This document shows positions 35,186 through 44,047 of a stretch of 64,000 nt of DNA, in pieces (the stretch's first letter is position 1; every line of letters begins with the position of its first letter). The notes beneath the pieces were generated by a model. The model did not search any database, had not been told where the DNA came from, and saw nothing but the letters and a program-made list of their open reading frames with translations. This stretch comes from an uncultured Elusimicrobia bacterium. Lineage in GTDB: Bacteria > Elusimicrobiota > Elusimicrobia > UBA1565 > UBA9628. The position numbers were made by a program, and so were the translations under genes. The stretch lies in the NCBI GenBank assembly GCA_903830945.1, contig CAIKVT010000069.1:62001-126000 (forward strand). The letters run 5' to 3'.

Positions 35186-35922
35186 CGCGGCTTGGGAACT
35201 AGCCTCGGGGAACGCCCTAGGCCCAATCGGTGCAGGACATACTGCGCCAGCAGAAGAAGCGTGGCCAGACCGTAGACAAGGCTGCGCCGAAAGCTGATGG
35301 ACGAGGCCTCCGGGAAATAGCGCACCGCTACCGGCACGTCGCCCATGCGAAATCCGCAGCAGGCGGCCTGAATAAGAAACTGCTGGTCGAAGACGAAATC
35401 ATCCGAATTGAGCTCCCAGGGGAGAGTCTCCAAAACCTGACGTGAGTAAGCGCGCAGGCCAGAATGCCATTCACCCAGGTTCTGGCCGGTCAGCATGTTC
35501 TCGAAGATGGTCAGCGCGCGATTACCGATATACTTATAGAAGGGCATGCCGCCCTCCAATGCCTCCCAGCGCGTACGGATGCGGTTGCCGCAGACCACGT
35601 CACAAACCCCCGCGGCGATAAGGCCGGCCATATGCGGGGCAAGCCGCGCGTCGTATTGGTAGTCGGGATGGATCATGATGACGATGTCCGCCCCGCGCTT
35701 CAAGGCCTCGGCATAGCAGGTCTTCTGATTGCCGCCATAGCCGCGGTTCGTCGGGTGCACGATGGTGACCAGGCCGAGCTTGCGCGCGAGCTCAGCCGTA
35801 CCGTCCTGGGAGGCGTCGTCGACCAGGATAATCTCGTCGACGCAGCCGGCCGGGATATCCCGAACGGTCTTCTCTAGGGTCTTTTCCGCGTTGTAAGCCG
35901 GCATGACCGCGATGATCTTCAT
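35182..35922 (-). CDS. family 2 glycosyltransferase, polyprenyl-phosphate mannosyl/glucosyl synthase-like
   Basis: 246 residues. GT-A fold: [11 protein letters not shown], the nucleotide-binding [30 protein letters not shown] and the metal-site region [12 protein letters not shown] (DxD replaced by HPDYQYD). One or two membrane helices at the C-terminus ([17 protein letters not shown]). This resembles DPM1/DpgS-type enzymes that make polyprenyl-phosphate sugar donors. It is the first gene of the operon running to queE; the GT39-like gene overlaps its stop by 4 bases. An extended -10 lies 12 bases upstream of the ATG. Confidence 0.86.
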   Translation of the reverse strand: MKIIAVMPAYNAEKTLEKTVRDIPAGCVDEIILVDDASQDGTAELARKLGLVTIVHPTNRGYGGNQKTCYAEALKRGADIVIMIHPDYQYDARLAPHMAGLIAAGVCDVVCGNRIRTRWEALEGGMPFYKYIGNRALTIFENMLTGQNLGEWHSGLRAYSRQVLETLPWELNSDDFVFDQQFLIQAACCGFRMGDVPVAVRYFPEASSISFRRSLVYGLATLLLLAQYVLHRLGLGRSPRLVPKPR

Positions 35923-35934
35923 TCTGGCGGCGCT

Positions 35935-35943
35935 ATTCTACCA
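35935..35943 (-). promoter_or_regulatory. extended -10 promoter of the glycan-queE operon
   Basis: TGGTAGAAT on the minus strand, 12 bases before the ATG at 35922. The leader would be about 5-7 bases with no Shine-Dalgarno. Confidence 0.55.
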
Positions 35944-36034
35944 AGTTTAACATGCTCCGGCATCTCAACGCGCGACGATGCGCGACAACGTCTTACGTAA
36001 GTCAAAACGCGATGCGCTCGCTTAGGACAAATCA

Positions 36035-36043
36035 TGATATCAT
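36035..36043 (+). promoter_or_regulatory. extended -10 promoter of the POT/MFS transporter gene
   Basis: TGATATCAT lies 7 bases before the GTG at 36051. This fixes the start of the transporter and rules out an upstream reading to 35952 that lies before the promoter. Confidence 0.6.
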
Positions 36044-36050
36044 CTACGGC

Positions 36051-37541
36051 GTGACCACCAAACTCACCGTCTGGCAGCAGATCCGCGGGCTGCAATCAAA
36101 TTTCTGGTTTTCCAACTGGATGGAAGCCAATGAGCGGCTGGCCTTCTTCGGAGCGCGCGCCATCCTCCCGCTTTACATGGTCTACTCCGTGGCCCAAGGC
36201 GGCATGGGCCTCACCTACACGCAGAAAGGCGCCATCTTCTCCATCTGGGCGCTCGTGCAATGCCTGGTGCCCATGGTCTCGGGGGGCTTCACTGACCAAT
36301 ACGGCTACAAGAAGAGCCTCTGTGTGGCCTACTCCATCAACATCCTCGGCTACCTCGCGTTCGCCTTCGCCCACGGCTACTGGGGCGCCTTGGGCGCCTC
36401 CTGCCTCATCGGCCTGGGCACGGCCATCTTCAAACCGCCTGTGCAGGGCACCATCGCCAAAGCCTCCACCGAGGACAACAGCTCGATCGCCTGGGGCATC
36501 TTCTACTGGATGGTCAACGTAGGCGGCTTCCTGGCGCCGCTGTTGGCGGCCAACCTGCGCGGCGAAACGAATTTCAAGCTGGTATTCCTCTGCGCCGCGG
36601 GCGTGACCGCCTTCAACTTCTTCCCCACGCTCTTCTTCTACCAGGAGCCAGAGAAGTCCCCGGACGCCAAGCCCAAGACCATAGGCCAGACCTTCCTGGA
36701 CACCATCACCACGCTCAAGGACAAGAACTTCCTCATTTTCCTGGCCATCTTCAGCGGATTCTGGTTCATGTTCATGCAGCTCTGGGACCTGCTGCCCAAC
36801 TTCATCGACGAGTGGGTGGTATCCCGCGACGTGGCGCCGTTCTTCGCCGCCATCAGCAAAAGCAACGTCCTGGCCAACGGCTACGTCAAGCCCGAGATCC
36901 TCATCAATATCGACTCCCTCGCCATCATCGCCCTGATGCTGCCCATATCTTGGTGCACGGGAAAGCTGCATCCCATGGTGGCTTTAATCGGCGGCATGGT
37001 GGTCTCGGTCGCGGCTTTCGTAAGCGCCGGGGCCACCGCGGCGGGCTGGAGCGTGGCGCTGGCCATCTTCATCTTCGCCTTAGGCGAAATGATGTGCAGT
37101 CCAAAATTCTCCGAGTACATCGGCCTCACCGCGCCCCCGGACAAGAAGGCGCTCTATATGGGCTACTCCAACATCCCCTTCGCGGTGGGCTGGGGGCTGG
37201 GAAACCTCATCTCCGGTTATCTCTACGAGAACCTGGGCAGCAAAATCAACTTCGCCCGGCAGTATCTCACGGAGACCGCGGGCATGGGCGCTGAACAGGC
37301 CAGGGCCCTGCCGGTGGAGAAGGTCATGGAGACCATGGCCGGGGTCATCAACGGCGGCAAGGGCGGCACAGTCGAGGAGGCCACCCACCTGCTGTGGCAG
37401 ATGCATCACCCCTGGCTGGTCTGGGTCATCCTGGGCGCGGTAGGCTTGGCGGCCACCGGGGCCATGATCGTCTATTACCTGCGGACCAAGAGCCACGGCA
37501 TCTCCTCGGCTGCGGCGCCGCAGCCGAGCGTCGCCAACTGA
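36051..37541 (+). CDS. MFS transporter, POT/PTR2 (peptide transporter)-like
   Basis: 496 residues, at least 12 membrane helices. The N-terminus has NWMEANERLAFFGARAILPLYM, similar to the POT signature ExxERFxYYG that couples protons, with the Arg kept (ERLAFFG). GYKKSLCVAY and FKPPVQGTIAKAS follow, then a long hydrophilic loop near 250. It may import di- or tripeptides or related solutes, but it lacks several POT residues and some MFS relatives do other jobs. GTG 36051 is chosen because it lies 7 bases after an extended -10 and is preceded by no Shine-Dalgarno. It is a single gene. Confidence 0.78.
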   Translation: MTTKLTVWQQIRGLQSNFWFSNWMEANERLAFFGARAILPLYMVYSVAQGGMGLTYTQKGAIFSIWALVQCLVPMVSGGFTDQYGYKKSLCVAYSINILGYLAFAFAHGYWGALGASCLIGLGTAIFKPPVQGTIAKASTEDNSSIAWGIFYWMVNVGGFLAPLLAANLRGETNFKLVFLCAAGVTAFNFFPTLFFYQEPEKSPDAKPKTIGQTFLDTITTLKDKNFLIFLAIFSGFWFMFMQLWDLLPNFIDEWVVSRDVAPFFAAISKSNVLANGYVKPEILINIDSLAIIALMLPISWCTGKLHPMVALIGGMVVSVAAFVSAGATAAGWSVALAIFIFALGEMMCSPKFSEYIGLTAPPDKKALYMGYSNIPFAVGWGLGNLISGYLYENLGSKINFARQYLTETAGMGAEQARALPVEKVMETMAGVINGGKGGTVEEATHLLWQMHHPWLVWVILGAVGLAATGAMIVYYLRTKSHGISSAAAPQPSVAN

Positions 37542-37562
37542 ACGGGGTGGCGGCGCGAAGGA

Positions 37563-38198
37563 TCATCGCGCCTGGACTGGAGCAGGCGCCGGGGACGGGG
37601 CCGCGAGCCGAGACCGCAACTCCGGCGGCACGGGCCGGTTGCCCCGGACCTCGCCCGTACGCATCTTCCAGAAGGTCGGGCGGTTAGCAAGCACGCTCGA
37701 GTAGAGCTCGTCTCCTGCCTGAGTCAAGAGGCCGCTGCCCCGGTCGAAAAGCCTCCGGCCGTCGAGGTCCGTGAGCCAGTAGGCCCACTTGGTCTCGACT
37801 TCCTTGGATTCAAAGTACCACAGCGCCTCCTGGGACTTGATGGTGATATACCTCTCGTAGCCCCGGCGAGTCAGCCTCAGCCGGGTCGAGTTCTGGCCGG
37901 CCGGATGGTCGCGCAGCATGAATCCTTTCGAGGTCGCGAAATGCCGGCGCAGCAGCCCCAGGGCGCCAGCAGCCTCGGCTTGACGCATGCGCAGCAGCAG
38001 CGCTAGGTTCTCCGGGCTCCATTGGTTCATGTCCGCGCCCAGGATTCCCCTCTGCCACAGATCCTGCAAAGTCTCCTGCCTCTGGTCCCGAGCCGGGGAC
38101 TGCGCAAGGTTCTCGGCGGGAACGCGGTGGTCGTCCGGCCCTAAGGCCGAAGCCGAACCCGCGGCGAGGAGCAGGGCGACGCAGAGGCCGCGGATCAT
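37563..38198 (-). CDS. exported protein of unknown function, after dcd
   Basis: 211 residues. A signal peptide (MIRGLCVALLLAAGSASA) precedes a mostly helical and then beta-rich domain with several Trp and Tyr (ALWYFESKEVETKWAYWLTDL, in part). The C-terminus is Pro/Ala-rich (PAPAPVQAR). No known motif recognised. It starts 11 bases after the dcd stop on the same strand and is probably co-transcribed with it. The function is unknown; coding is supported by the signal peptide and regular codon use. Confidence 0.58.
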   Translation of the reverse strand: MIRGLCVALLLAAGSASALGPDDHRVPAENLAQSPARDQRQETLQDLWQRGILGADMNQWSPENLALLLRMRQAEAAGALGLLRRHFATSKGFMLRDHPAGQNSTRLRLTRRGYERYITIKSQEALWYFESKEVETKWAYWLTDLDGRRLFDRGSGLLTQAGDELYSSVLANRPTFWKMRTGEVRGNRPVPPELRSRLAAPSPAPAPVQAR

Positions 38199-38209
38199 CG
38201 CGGCGTCCG

Positions 38210-38776
38210 TCAGTCCTGCCCCGAGCGCACGCGCGGCAAGACGACGCCTACCTGGGCCTGGTACTTGCCATTACGGTCGGCGTAGCTGGTCTGGCAGACC
38301 TCGTCGCTCTCCAGGAACAACAGCTGCGCGATGCCCTCCTCCGAATACACCTTGGCGGGCAACGGCGTGGTGTTGGATATCTCGATGGTCAGATGTCCGG
38401 TCCAGCAGGGCTCCAGGGGCGTGACATTGACGATGATGCCGCAGCGGGCAAAGGTGCTCTTTCCCAGACAGATGGCCAGGACCTGACGTGGGATGTTGAA
38501 ATTCTCAACGGAGCGGGCCAAAACGAAAGAGTTGGGCGGGATGACGCAATGCGGGCCTCGATAGTCCACGAAGGCCTTGGGATCGAAGGCCTTAGGGTCC
38601 ACCACGGCCCCATAGACGTTGGTGAAGATCTTGTACTCATCAGCGAGCCGGATATCGTAGCCGTAGGAGGAAAGGCCATAAGAGATGCGGCCCTGGCCCT
38701 CGACCCGCTCGACGAACGGGTCGATCATCTGATGCTCCAGGCACATTTTGCGGATCCATTGATCTGATTTCAGCAT
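38210..38776 (-). CDS. dcd: dCTP deaminase
   Basis: 188 residues. Makes dUTP from dCTP in pyrimidine deoxynucleotide synthesis. It has [15 protein letters not shown] near residue 40, the catalytic/nucleotide region [20 protein letters not shown] and [29 protein letters not shown] (quoted as three blocks), the trimeric Dcd pattern. ATG 38776 has AAAGGAGAGG directly upstream. A longer reading to 39136 would cross the palindromic element at 38792-38850 and hpnD in antisense, and is rejected. A short repeat separates it from hpnD. No dut gene is in the window. Confidence 0.94.
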   Translation of the reverse strand: MLKSDQWIRKMCLEHQMIDPFVERVEGQGRISYGLSSYGYDIRLADEYKIFTNVYGAVVDPKAFDPKAFVDYRGPHCVIPPNSFVLARSVENFNIPRQVLAICLGKSTFARCGIIVNVTPLEPCWTGHLTIEISNTTPLPAKVYSEEGIAQLLFLESDEVCQTSYADRNGKYQAQVGVVLPRVRSGQD

Positions 38777-38794
38777 GACCTCTCCTTTAAATAT

Positions 38795-38849
38795 GGGGAC
38801 ACCATACTGAATTCCAGTGCCCGACGGCCGAATTAAATATGGTGTCCCC
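38795..38849. repeat. REP/MITE-like palindromic element
   Basis: GGGGACACCATA (38795-38806) and TATGGTGTCCCC (38838-38849) are perfect 12-base inverted repeats. Inside them GAATTC (38809-38814) and GAATT (38830-38834) continue the pairing after a two- or three-base mismatch, around a GC-rich centre. It fills the gap between dcd and hpnD. The shape and the ATGGTGTCCCC core resemble palindromes that accompany REP-associated (Y1) transposases. No transposase gene lies in the window. Confidence 0.6.
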
Positions 38850-38852
38850 CGA

Positions 38853-39737
38853 TTACAAACCGTGGCAGTAGAGCCACGCCCTGCCGGCCAGGACCGCCTT
38901 GCGCCAGGGGGGCAGGCTGTGGCGGTGGAACAGGACCCGGAATCCGTCTTTGCGAATTTCCTCCAGCAGGGCCTCGTAGATGTGGGCCATGACCTCGGCC
39001 GGCAGGAGCGCCGGACGGTCGCGGAAATCCACCAAACTGCGGGCCCGCCGATAATAGGTCTGGGCTCGGCGGTAGAGGGCCTGCATGAGACGGTCGAAAG
39101 CTGCGTTGTGCTCGCGCCGAAGCAGGGACTCTTCACTGTAGCCGGCCTCTTTCATGTCGTTGGCCGGGATGTAAACGCGGCCGAGCTCCAGGTCCGCGCC
39201 CACGTCGCGGATGATATTGGTAAGCTGGAAGGCATAGCCAAAAAGCGTGGCGAACTCGTGCATGCGCTCGGCCGGGGTGTACCGATATCCACAAATCTCC
39301 ACGGTGAGCAGGCCCACGGAAGAGGCCACCCCGCGCATATAGCTCTCCAAATCCTCAGGGCTTTGGTAGCGCGTGCCTTCCAGATCCATGGCACAGCCCC
39401 GGATCATCTCGAGGAATCCTTCCCTGGGGAGGTTGCAGGTCCGCACGTGGGGCAGCAGTCGGATGGCCACGGGATGGGTGGGCGACCCCGCATAGAGACG
39501 GGCCACTTCCTCTTTCCAGAATGACAGATCCCGCCGCGCCTCGTCCTTGGTCATCATCCCGGAATCCACGATGTCGTCAATGAGCCGGCAATAGGAGTAA
39601 GCCGCGGAGAGGGCCTCGCGTTTGGCTCGAGGCAGGAAAAGGAAGGCTAGAAAAAAATTCGAGTTTCTTTCAACGCGCAGGGGCGCGCCGTCTTCGAAGG
39701 GCGCCTGTTCTCCTGTTCTGGAGGGGACGGCGCTCAT
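38853..39737 (-). CDS. hpnD: presqualene diphosphate synthase-like (squalene/phytoene synthase family)
   Basis: 294 residues. Joins two farnesyl diphosphates. Both Asp-rich motifs are present: [12 protein letters not shown] (first) and [20 protein letters not shown] (second, DxxxD). The family patches [14 protein letters not shown] and HNAAFDRLM fit HpnD of the bacterial three-enzyme squalene route. Its start overlaps the hpnC stop by 4 bases (39734-39737), so the two are a translational pair. The third enzyme (HpnE) is not next to them; the FAD protein at 30.7 kb is not an obvious match. Confidence 0.88.
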   Translation of the reverse strand: MSAVPSRTGEQAPFEDGAPLRVERNSNFFLAFLFLPRAKREALSAAYSYCRLIDDIVDSGMMTKDEARRDLSFWKEEVARLYAGSPTHPVAIRLLPHVRTCNLPREGFLEMIRGCAMDLEGTRYQSPEDLESYMRGVASSVGLLTVEICGYRYTPAERMHEFATLFGYAFQLTNIIRDVGADLELGRVYIPANDMKEAGYSEESLLRREHNAAFDRLMQALYRRAQTYYRRARSLVDFRDRPALLPAEVMAHIYEALLEEIRKDGFRVLFHRHSLPPWRKAVLAGRAWLYCHGL

Positions 39738-40615
39738 GGTTTGAGGACGGCGCGCAGGATGAGCGGCAGCCAGTCCCAGCGCGAAAGCAGGGGCCTGTGA
39801 GTGATCGTGTCAAAGCCACGTTTGCGGATGCGGCGCAGGGTCTCGCGCCCCCCGTACCAGCTCAGACGCACCTGCCAGGCCAGCAAGCGCGGCAGCTTGT
39901 CCGGCAAGGGCCGGGCCTGCTCGAACAGAGCGCGGGTGCGATTGATCTCGAACTTCATCAGCTCCCTGAACTTCCCATTGCACACGCCCATGCGCAGGTC
40001 CGCCTCGGTGTAGCCGAATGCCTGAAAATCCTCCTCAGGGATGTAGACGTGGTCACGCTTGAGGTCCAGCGACAGATCGCGCCAGAAGCGGGTCATAAGC
40101 AAGCCAGAACAGAGCGCGTCAGAGTAGCGCAGCACCGACTCCTCGCGATAGCCATTCATAATGAACAGGAGCCGTCCCACAGGGTCCGCGCCGCGGCGGC
40201 ACAAGCCCAGCAGCTCATCATAAGTCCGATAGCGGCTCTGCGTCACATCCTGTAAGCAGGCCGCGATGATGTCATCCAGAAGAGCCACCGGCAAAGAGAA
40301 TTCCCGAACCGCGCGCCCAAGGGCCGCGAAGACCGGATGCTCCGGCGGACGGCTGTCCAGTTCACTCAGCTGGCGGCGCCAGTCCTCCAGACGCTGGGCC
40401 CTCACACCCTCGTGCGCCGGGTCTGCCGACATATCCCGTGCGATACGCGCGAAGGCGTAAAGGGCCGCGATATGCGACCGCAGGCGCCGGGAGGCGAAGC
40501 GCCGCACCATGTCGAAGCCATGGCGCTCGGAGGCCAGACGCAGGCAGAAGTCCTGGGCTTCGCCCAGGTCGGAAGGGTCGGCAAGCCGAGCCGCGTAGGC
40601 ATCGAGGGCGTTCAT
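39734..40615 (-). CDS. hpnC: hydroxysqualene synthase-like (squalene/phytoene synthase family)
   Basis: 293 residues. In the HpnCDE route HpnC turns presqualene diphosphate into hydroxysqualene. Helices and the second motif FWRDLSLDLKRDHVYIP are as expected. The first motif reads FARIARDMSAD where HpnC relatives have ADDIAD-like residues, so one Asp is replaced by Arg; it may still bind Mg2+ through the second site. ATG 40615 overlaps the obg stop by 4 bases, and GGGGA lies upstream. A longer reading to 40690 is rejected. It forms a tail of the ribosomal-protein/obg operon. Confidence 0.84.
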   Translation of the reverse strand: MNALDAYAARLADPSDLGEAQDFCLRLASERHGFDMVRRFASRRLRSHIAALYAFARIARDMSADPAHEGVRAQRLEDWRRQLSELDSRPPEHPVFAALGRAVREFSLPVALLDDIIAACLQDVTQSRYRTYDELLGLCRRGADPVGRLLFIMNGYREESVLRYSDALCSGLLMTRFWRDLSLDLKRDHVYIPEEDFQAFGYTEADLRMGVCNGKFRELMKFEINRTRALFEQARPLPDKLPRLLAWQVRLSWYGGRETLRRIRKRGFDTITHRPLLSRWDWLPLILRAVLKP

Positions 40616-41940
40616 TTCTTCCCCACCCCGATGCGGGTGCGGCGGTCCCCCTGGAGGCGCGGCAGCGACCGACGCGTCGCGTCCGTCCATTCGAACTCGA
40701 AGTCGCCGCAGCGCACCATATCGCCTGCCTGGATGCCGGCATGCTTGAGCGCGCGGTCCACGCCGATGTGCTTCAACGCCATCTGGAACCGTTCCACCGC
40801 CTCGGGCAGGCTCGCCTCCAACATGGCCGCGGCCCGCAGCACGAATCGACCCTCAAGAGCAAAGCGGCCTCCTCCCAAAGACTGGACCCGAAAACCGGAG
40901 TCCATGCGCACAACGCGGCCCTCGGCCGCGGCGCCGGGGAAGAGCACGGGGCCGGGCGGCAGGCGGGAGAGCTCCTGGATGACGCGGTCCAGGAGCGTGG
41001 CCACGCCCTCGCCGGTCGCGGCCGATATGCCGAAGGTCCGGCGCGGATAGCGGGCTTTGACCTGGCGCAGGACCTCACGACCGCCGGGCAGGTCGATCTT
41101 ATTGACGGCCAGCAGGCGCGGCTTGTCAGCGAGCTTTGACGAGAATGCCTTAAGCTCGTGCTCGATGTCCTTGATGCCGGGCAGCGGAGCCCGGCCGCCG
41201 AAGCCCTGCGGGTCCACGAGGTGGACCAAGACGCGGGTGCGCTCGATGTGGCGCAAGAAGGAGATGCCTAGGCCTTTGCCTTGATGCGCTCCCGCGATGA
41301 GGCCCGGGATGTCGGCGGCCACGAAGCTGATTTTCTTGTGCGCGACCACGCCCAAGTTCGGGGTCAGCGTGGTGAAGGGGTAATCCGCCACCTTGGGCCG
41401 AGCGTTGGAGATACGCGCCAGCAGGCTGGACTTGCCCGCATTGGGGAAGCCCGCCAGACCTACGTCCGCCAGGAGCTTGAGCTCTATGGTGAGCTCCGTC
41501 GTCTCCCCTGGAGCTCCCCGCTCGCAGAGACGCGGGGTGATCACTCGCCGGCTCTTGAAGGACAGGTTACCGCGCCCGCCCCGGCCTCCCTCCGCGGCCA
41601 GGAACCTCTGGCCGGGCTTGGAGAGGTCGGCCAGCAGCGTCCCATCGCGATAGAGCACGCTTCCCGCGGGCACGTACACGACCGTGTCCGCCGCGGACTC
41701 TCCGGTCTTGCCCTTGCCCTTGCCGGGCATAGCGTCAGCACCGCGCAGGTGCGGCTTGCGGGCGAGCTCCAGCAGGGTGGTCAGCTGCGGAGAAGCCTCA
41801 AGATAGACGGATCCTCCGCGGCCGCCGTCGCCGCCGTCGGGACCGCCGAACTCGATGAACTTCTCACGATGAAAAGAAAGGCAGCCGTTGCCACCGCTGC
41901 CCGCCGTGACGAAAAGACGGACCTTATCTATGAACTCCAA
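40612..41940 (-). CDS. obg: Obg-family GTPase
   Basis: 442 residues. Ribosome-assembly GTPase. N-terminal Obg fold, with Gly-rich loops GSGGNGCLSFHREK, GGPDGGDGGRGGS and GRGGRGNLSFK, then the G domain: GFPNAGKSSLL (G1), DYPFTTLTPN (G2), DIPGLIAGA (G3), NKIDLPGG (G4) and SAATGEG (G5), then an OCT-like C-terminal domain. The start is TTG 41940 (MEFIDKVRL..., the usual beginning) because GGAG lies 5 bases upstream; earlier in-frame codons extend into a low-complexity segment. It follows rpmA, as is common. Confidence 0.94.
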   Translation of the reverse strand: MEFIDKVRLFVTAGSGGNGCLSFHREKFIEFGGPDGGDGGRGGSVYLEASPQLTTLLELARKPHLRGADAMPGKGKGKTGESAADTVVYVPAGSVLYRDGTLLADLSKPGQRFLAAEGGRGGRGNLSFKSRRVITPRLCERGAPGETTELTIELKLLADVGLAGFPNAGKSSLLARISNARPKVADYPFTTLTPNLGVVAHKKISFVAADIPGLIAGAHQGKGLGISFLRHIERTRVLVHLVDPQGFGGRAPLPGIKDIEHELKAFSSKLADKPRLLAVNKIDLPGGREVLRQVKARYPRRTFGISAATGEGVATLLDRVIQELSRLPPGPVLFPGAAAEGRVVRMDSGFRVQSLGGGRFALEGRFVLRAAAMLEASLPEAVERFQMALKHIGVDRALKHAGIQAGDMVRCGDFEFEWTDATRRSLPRLQGDRRTRIGVGKK

Positions 41941-41971
41941 AGCGACTCCGGCCGAGAAAGGGGAGCTTCGG

Positions 41972-42232
41972 TCAGGCGGCCACGGGCAAGATGCTGATGC
42001 GCTTCTTGTCCTTGTGAGCCCACTCAAAGGCGACAACACCGTCGGCCTTGGCAAAAAGCGTGTCATCCTTGCCCCTCCCCACATTGAGACCGGGAAGGAA
42101 CTTGGTGCCGCGCTGGCGCACGATCACCGCGCCTGCGAGCACGCGCTGGCCGCCGTAGCGCTTCACGCCGAGACGTTGGCCATTGCTGTCGCGTCCGTTG
42201 CTGGAAGAGCCCTGCGCTTTAGTGTGTGCCAT
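41972..42232 (-). CDS. rpmA: ribosomal protein bL27
   Basis: 86 residues. Large-subunit protein near the peptidyl-transferase centre. Starts [29 protein letters not shown] (in part), the typical Gly-rich N-terminus, and has [16 protein letters not shown] and [16 protein letters not shown]. It lacks the N-terminal cleavable extension seen in Firmicutes. Starts 1 base after the rplU stop region and is followed by obg. Confidence 0.96.
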   Translation of the reverse strand: MAHTKAQGSSSNGRDSNGQRLGVKRYGGQRVLAGAVIVRQRGTKFLPGLNVGRGKDDTLFAKADGVVAFEWAHKDKKRISILPVAA

Positions 42233-42233
42233 G

Positions 42234-42545
42234 TCAGTTGATGGAAATTGTTTTGATGAGGAGGTCGGTGTAGCTCTGGCGATGGCCCTTGGTCTTCCGG
42301 TAAGCCTTCTTGGTCCGCCGCTTGAAAACGATGATCTTCGGGCCGCGGGTCTGCTTGACCACCTCGACTGTGACCTGGGCCTCTCGCGAGACCGCGGGCT
42401 CTTTGCCTTCCACGGCGTCGCCCGCCGCCCAAAGGGCTTTAAACGTCAGCTCCTTTCCGGCTTCCACCACAAGCTTCTCCACGCGGATAGTCTCGCCGGG
42501 AGATACCCAGAACTGCCTGCCGCCAGTCTCTATGATCGCGTACAT
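42234..42545 (-). CDS. rplU: ribosomal protein bL21
   Basis: 103 residues. 23S rRNA-binding large-subunit protein. [25 protein letters not shown] is the family start (quoted in part), followed by [23 protein letters not shown], the RNA-binding tail. It opens the rplU-rpmA-obg-hpnC-hpnD operon. Promoter at 42555-42583 leaves 9 bases between the -10 and ATG, with no Shine-Dalgarno. Confidence 0.96.
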   Translation of the reverse strand: MYAIIETGGRQFWVSPGETIRVEKLVVEAGKELTFKALWAAGDAVEGKEPAVSREAQVTVEVVKQTRGPKIIVFKRRTKKAYRKTKGHRQSYTDLLIKTISIN

Positions 42546-42554
42546 AAGGTCTAT

Positions 42555-42583
42555 ACGATATCAAATCCGAACCTTCCCTGCAA
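42555..42583 (-). promoter_or_regulatory. promoter of the rplU operon
   Basis: On the minus strand TTGCAG (42578-42583), 17 bases, then TATCGT (42555-42560) with TG one base before it. ATG 42545 is 9 bases downstream. TATAGA four bases closer is an alternative but is too near the start. Confidence 0.5.
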
Positions 42584-42596
42584 GAAACTTAGGAAA

Positions 42597-42605
42597 TGTT
42601 ATCAT
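42597..42605 (+). promoter_or_regulatory. extended -10 promoter of the second MFS gene
   Basis: TGTTATCAT, extended -10, 24 bases before ATG 42630. The gene divergent to it is rplU. Confidence 0.5.
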
Positions 42606-42629
42606 CCAGATTGTCCCCATCGCGCGATT

Positions 42630-43868
42630 ATGGCACTCCTAGATTCAAGACGTCCTTGGATGAAGTCAATCGGCAAGAACGTGGTATTCCTAGGCGTGGT
42701 CAGCGGCCTCACCGACATCTCCTCGGAGATGCTCTACCCCGTGCTGCCGCTGTTTTTGACCGGAGTCCTACGCGCACCCATGACCGTGGTGGGCATTATC
42801 GAAGGAGTGGCTGAGGCCACGGCGAGCCTGCTCAAGGCGGCCAGCGGCATATGGTCGGACCACGCCGGCAGACGCAAGCCTTTCGTGCTCTGGGGCTACG
42901 GCCTCTCCGCTTTAAGCAAGCCTCTCTTGGCCATGGCCGTGACCTGGCCCTTTGTGCTTTTCTGCCGATTCCTCGACCGTTCGGGCAAGGGGATGCGCAC
43001 CTCCGCACGCGACGCTCTGCTGACGGCCTCGACCGAGCCGGCGCATCTGGGACTGGCTTTTGGATTCCACCGCGCCATGGACACCGCCGGCGCCGTGGCC
43101 GGGCCGCTGGTGACGGTCTTCCTTATGTCGGTCTGCGGCCTGGGGTATCGCCCGATCTTCCTCATCGCCGCGGTCCCCGCCGCCCTGGGCGTCTTGGTGC
43201 TGGCTGCATTCGTCGAAGAACGAGCACTGCCCCCCGACGGAACCGCCGCCCCCCGTGGGGGGGCGGCGGGCTTCGCGGCGCTTCGCGCCGTGAAGGGGGT
43301 TTTCTCATCCGACTACACTCGATTCCTTCTTGTCTACGGCGTTTTCGCCCTGGGCAATTCGAGCGACGCTTTCCTGCTCCTGAAGGCCGCGCACGGAGGC
43401 CTGAGCCCGACACACGTCGTCTTAGCGTATGTGCTCTACAACGCTGTCTATGCCACGACCGCCATCCCAGCCGGCCACTTGGCGGACCGCCTAGGCCGCA
43501 CGCGATCTTTGGCCGCCGGCCTGGCCGTATTCGCCGCGACCTATCTTGGCTTCGCCTGGGCCGTAGCGGGTCAATGGTTCTGGCTGCTCTTCCCTGTCTA
43601 TGGTCTCTACGGCGCTTTGACAGAGAGCGCGCTCAAGGCGGCGGTGGCGGAGCGCTGCGTCCCGCAGAACCGGGCCACGGCCCTAGGCGTATTCCAAGGC
43701 GCCACCGGCGCCTTGGCGTTGGTCGCGAGCCTGGCCGCAGGCTGGCTGTGGAGCCATATCTCAGCCGCGGCACCGTTCTATCTGGGCGCGGCTTGCGCTG
43801 CGATCGCGGCACTGCTGCTTCTTCTGATCCCCCAGACCAGACATCATGGAATAGTCGTTCCGGTTTAG
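42630..43868 (+). CDS. MFS transporter
   Basis: 412 residues, 12 membrane helices. The GMRTSARDALL and DHAGRRKPFVLWGYGLSA loops (between helices 2/3 and 4/5) fit the MFS signature, with LADRLGRTRSLAAGL in the second half. The LTDISSEMLYPVLPLFLTG start resembles drug/solute exporters of unknown substrate. I choose ATG 42630, 24 bases after an extended -10; ATG 42660 is possible. A GC-rich loop (TAAPRGGAAGF) sits in the central cytoplasmic region. It is a single gene. Confidence 0.85.
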   Translation: MALLDSRRPWMKSIGKNVVFLGVVSGLTDISSEMLYPVLPLFLTGVLRAPMTVVGIIEGVAEATASLLKAASGIWSDHAGRRKPFVLWGYGLSALSKPLLAMAVTWPFVLFCRFLDRSGKGMRTSARDALLTASTEPAHLGLAFGFHRAMDTAGAVAGPLVTVFLMSVCGLGYRPIFLIAAVPAALGVLVLAAFVEERALPPDGTAAPRGGAAGFAALRAVKGVFSSDYTRFLLVYGVFALGNSSDAFLLLKAAHGGLSPTHVVLAYVLYNAVYATTAIPAGHLADRLGRTRSLAAGLAVFAATYLGFAWAVAGQWFWLLFPVYGLYGALTESALKAAVAERCVPQNRATALGVFQGATGALALVASLAAGWLWSHISAAAPFYLGAACAAIAALLLLLIPQTRHHGIVVPV

Positions 43869-43986
43869 CGTTTAGTTATTTCTACGCACGATAAGATGTT
43901 GTTTAATATCTTTTAGTATCTATTAGTACCATATATTACATATTTTTTGGAATCCAAAGGATAGCCCTCCCCCCTCGTCTGAGGAT

Positions 43987-44015
43987 TTGACAACCCAAAG
44001 GCACGCTGTTACACT
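43987..44015 (+). promoter_or_regulatory. promoter of nrdJ
   Basis: TTGACA (43987-43992), exactly 17 bases, TACACT (44010-44015, with TGT before it as extended -10). The leader is about 26 bases and holds TAAGGAG. The 43869-43980 gap before it is AT-rich and shows no gene. Confidence 0.65.
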
Positions 44016-44047
44016 GTCCTAACATTTTAGCCGTAAGGAGACCCGCC

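Noticed and set aside
38777-39136. Extension of dcd to 39136
   Set aside because: It crosses the palindromic element and hpnD in antisense. The true start has a strong AAAGGAGAGG at 38776.
43869-44047. B12 riboswitch upstream of nrdJ
   Set aside because: The promoter at 43987 leaves a leader of about 26 bases, too short for a cobalamin aptamer; the AT-rich stretch before it shows no conserved B12-box.
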